36,106 nucleotides of DNA from an uncultured Clostridia bacterium (GTDB taxonomy: Bacteria; Bacillota; Clostridia; Oscillospirales; Oscillospiraceae). This document shows, in pieces, positions 34,653 through 36,106 of the stretch. Under the pieces are notes generated by a model. It was not told the DNA's origin, made no database searches, and worked only from the letters and a program-made list of their open reading frames with translations. Position 1 is the stretch's first letter. Every line of letters starts with the position of its first letter. Both the position numbers and the translations under genes were made by a program. The stretch spans positions 1 through 36,106 of the forward strand of contig CAMNOV010000012.1 of the NCBI GenBank assembly GCA_946547105.1, read 5' to 3'.

Positions 34653-35495
34653 TCACTGCGCCTCGACGCTGTGATCGCGCAGGTAATTGAGCAGCTCGCG
34701 AAGGCCTGCGTAATTCAGCGCGCGGCCGCTTCCGTCGGCGTATTCGTCGCGCAGATAGCCGTCAGAGCACAGAGCCTGGCTCAGATCACCATAATAGGCG
34801 CCGGTGCTGACGCAGACGGATTTGATCCAGCTGCTCACCTCGGCCGCCTTGTCTTTGCTGAAGTCGTCGCCGGCATAGGCGGCGGTGACGGAGCAGGGGG
34901 AGAGGCAGACGATGATCGTCCGAGGGCTGGCGTTGGCAATGCCGCGGATGAGCGCTTCATAGCTCTGGATGAACTGATCCTTCGTCATCTCGGCGACTCC
35001 GTCGCTGCCGACGGCGATGATCAGGATCTTCGGCTTGGCGATCAGCGCGGCGCTGGCGGGACCGATCTGCGAGCCGTCGCCCGGATAGCGGATCGTCCAG
35101 TTCTCCGATTCGGTCATCGGAAGCGTGCCGGTCTCGCTGCTCCAGACGGAGGCGGTGCACAGCCCGGCTGCGCGCAGCGAGGCAATGCTGCTGTCGCACA
35201 GGACGGTGAGCGAATCGAGATATTCCTCCCCGGCGTCGGCCGTCTGAGCCAGAGGGTGAAGCGTACCGTCAGCCTGCAGGCCGCCGTCCCGCTTCACGGG
35301 AGCAGGAGTTTCCGCCGCCGTGTTCTTCTCCGCCTTTTCAGTCTTCAGCTGCATCACCGGACGCTCGCGGTCCCCGTGATAGGGCGTGAAGGTCGCGGCG
35401 ACAAGACCGACCAACAGCGCAAGGACGGCAAGTCCGATCCCGGCCGCCCACAGCAGATCTTTCATTGTTTTCAGTCGTTTGAGCATAGCGATCAC
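34653..35495 (-). CDS. Membrane-anchored SGNH-hydrolase-like protein, possibly catalytically degenerate
   Basis: N-terminal TM; YLDSLTVLCDSSIASLR in the place of the YFDDAxFIGDSxxxGL block; LIIAVGSDGVAEMTKDQFIQSYEALIRGI; ADGSGRALNYAGLRELLNYLR near the DGxHLNxxGY position. Confidence 0.55.
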   Translation of the reverse strand: MIAMLKRLKTMKDLLWAAGIGLAVLALLVGLVAATFTPYHGDRERPVMQLKTEKAEKNTAAETPAPVKRDGGLQADGTLHPLAQTADAGEEYLDSLTVLCDSSIASLRAAGLCTASVWSSETGTLPMTESENWTIRYPGDGSQIGPASAALIAKPKILIIAVGSDGVAEMTKDQFIQSYEALIRGIANASPRTIIVCLSPCSVTAAYAGDDFSKDKAAEVSSWIKSVCVSTGAYYGDLSQALCSDGYLRDEYADGSGRALNYAGLRELLNYLRDHSVEAQ

Positions 35496-35513
35496 CCAAG
35501 CCTGTCTGATAAA

Positions 35514-35545
35514 GTCAGGGCGGCGTTGCTGCGCCGCCCTGAAAA
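35514..35545 (-). terminator. Terminator-like hairpin downstream of the EF-G-like gene
   Basis: CAGGGCGGCG-TTG-CTGCGCCGCCCTG. Confidence 0.6.
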
Positions 35546-35558
35546 TGGTTGAATCGGA

Positions 35559-36106
35559 TTACTCCTGCTCGGCCAGCGCCTTGGCCTCTTCGATGACCTT
35601 CTGCTGGACGTTGCCGGGGGCTTCCTCGTAACGGATGAACTTGCAGGTGAAGGAACCGCGGCCCTGCGTCATGGAGCGCAGGTCGATGGTGTAGCTGCTC
35701 ATTTCAGCCATGGGGACCTCGGCCTCGACGGTCTGCATGCCGTCTTCGGCGGTCATGCCGAGCACGGTGCCGCGGCGCTTGGAGCTGATGTCGCTCATGA
35801 TGTCGCCGAGGTTGGCGTCGGGGATGGTGACCTGAAGCAGGCCGATGGGCTCAAGGATGGTGGGCTTGGCCTTGGGGATGCCGTCCTGGTAGGCCAGGCG
35901 GGCAGCCGTCTGGAAGGCCATATCGTTGGAGTCGACGGGGTGGTAGGAGCCGTCATAGAGGGTGGCCTTCAGGCCGACCAGCGGGTAGCCGGCGAGCACG
36001 CCCTTCTGCACGGCATTGCGCAGACCCTTTTCAACAGAGGGGAAGAAGTTTTTGGGGACGGAGCCGCCGAAGACTTCCTCGGCGAAGATCATGTCGTCCT
36101 GCTCTT
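35559..36106 (-). CDS. Elongation factor G-like protein (C-terminal part; 5' end outside window)
   Basis: FAEEVFGGSVPKNFFPSVEKGLRNAVQKGVLAGYPLVGLKATLYDGSYHPVDSNDMAFQTAARLAYQ...LEPIGLLQVTIPDANLGDIMSDISSKRRGTVLGM...LRSMTQGRGSF. Confidence 0.9.
   Translation of the reverse strand, partial: EQDDMIFAEEVFGGSVPKNFFPSVEKGLRNAVQKGVLAGYPLVGLKATLYDGSYHPVDSNDMAFQTAARLAYQDGIPKAKPTILEPIGLLQVTIPDANLGDIMSDISSKRRGTVLGMTAEDGMQTVEAEVPMAEMSSYTIDLRSMTQGRGSFTCKFIRYEEAPGNVQQKVIEEAKALAEQE

Noticed and set aside
33244-34656. 470-aa minus-strand ORF rich in Arg/Phe/Asp
   Set aside because: Antisense of the pseudokinase-CTLD gene; the poly-RFR stretch mirrors the Pro/Glu linker codons.

Overview
The 36.1 kb window is chromosomal, GC-rich DNA that looks like a spore-forming Clostridia/Oscillospiraceae-type Firmicute (SpmA/SpmB, IreB, T-box, AbrB-like regulator, YitT). 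It is almost fully coding, with compact operons separated by clear rho-independent terminators. It starts inside rpoC and ends inside an EF-G-like gene. Recognisable modules: a Fur/Zur regulator with znuACB-like zinc ABC operon; YitT; spmAB; an AbrB-like regulator; a cobalamin-riboswitch-controlled DUF4430 + ECF S-component pair; tandem CNNM/CorC-type (hemolysin-like) membrane proteins; a CobW GTPase with a long His/Asp/Cys tail, followed by a second GTPase fused to a TIGR03943/DUF1980-like domain, a HAD phosphatase and a GT2 (GtrB/DPM-like) enzyme; T-box-pheS-pheT with a palindromic repeat element between the two genes; IreB; a CotH-kinase/lamin-tail lipoprotein; an MBL/beta-CASP protein; a C-lobe-only pseudokinase joined through a TM segment to a C-type-lectin-like domain; and a degenerate SGNH-like protein. 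The best candidate for an undescribed system is the 11.6-17.5 kb cassette. It encodes an SxxK serine hydrolase with 2 TM helices and an NTF2-like domain, a phosphodiester glycosidase (NAGPA), a catalytically degenerate Lgt-like membrane protein, and then, under a visibly duplicated promoter/leader, a second protein that fuses the 2TM+NTF2-like part of gene 1 to the NAGPA domain of gene 2. All assignments come from reading the sequence; no database search was run.
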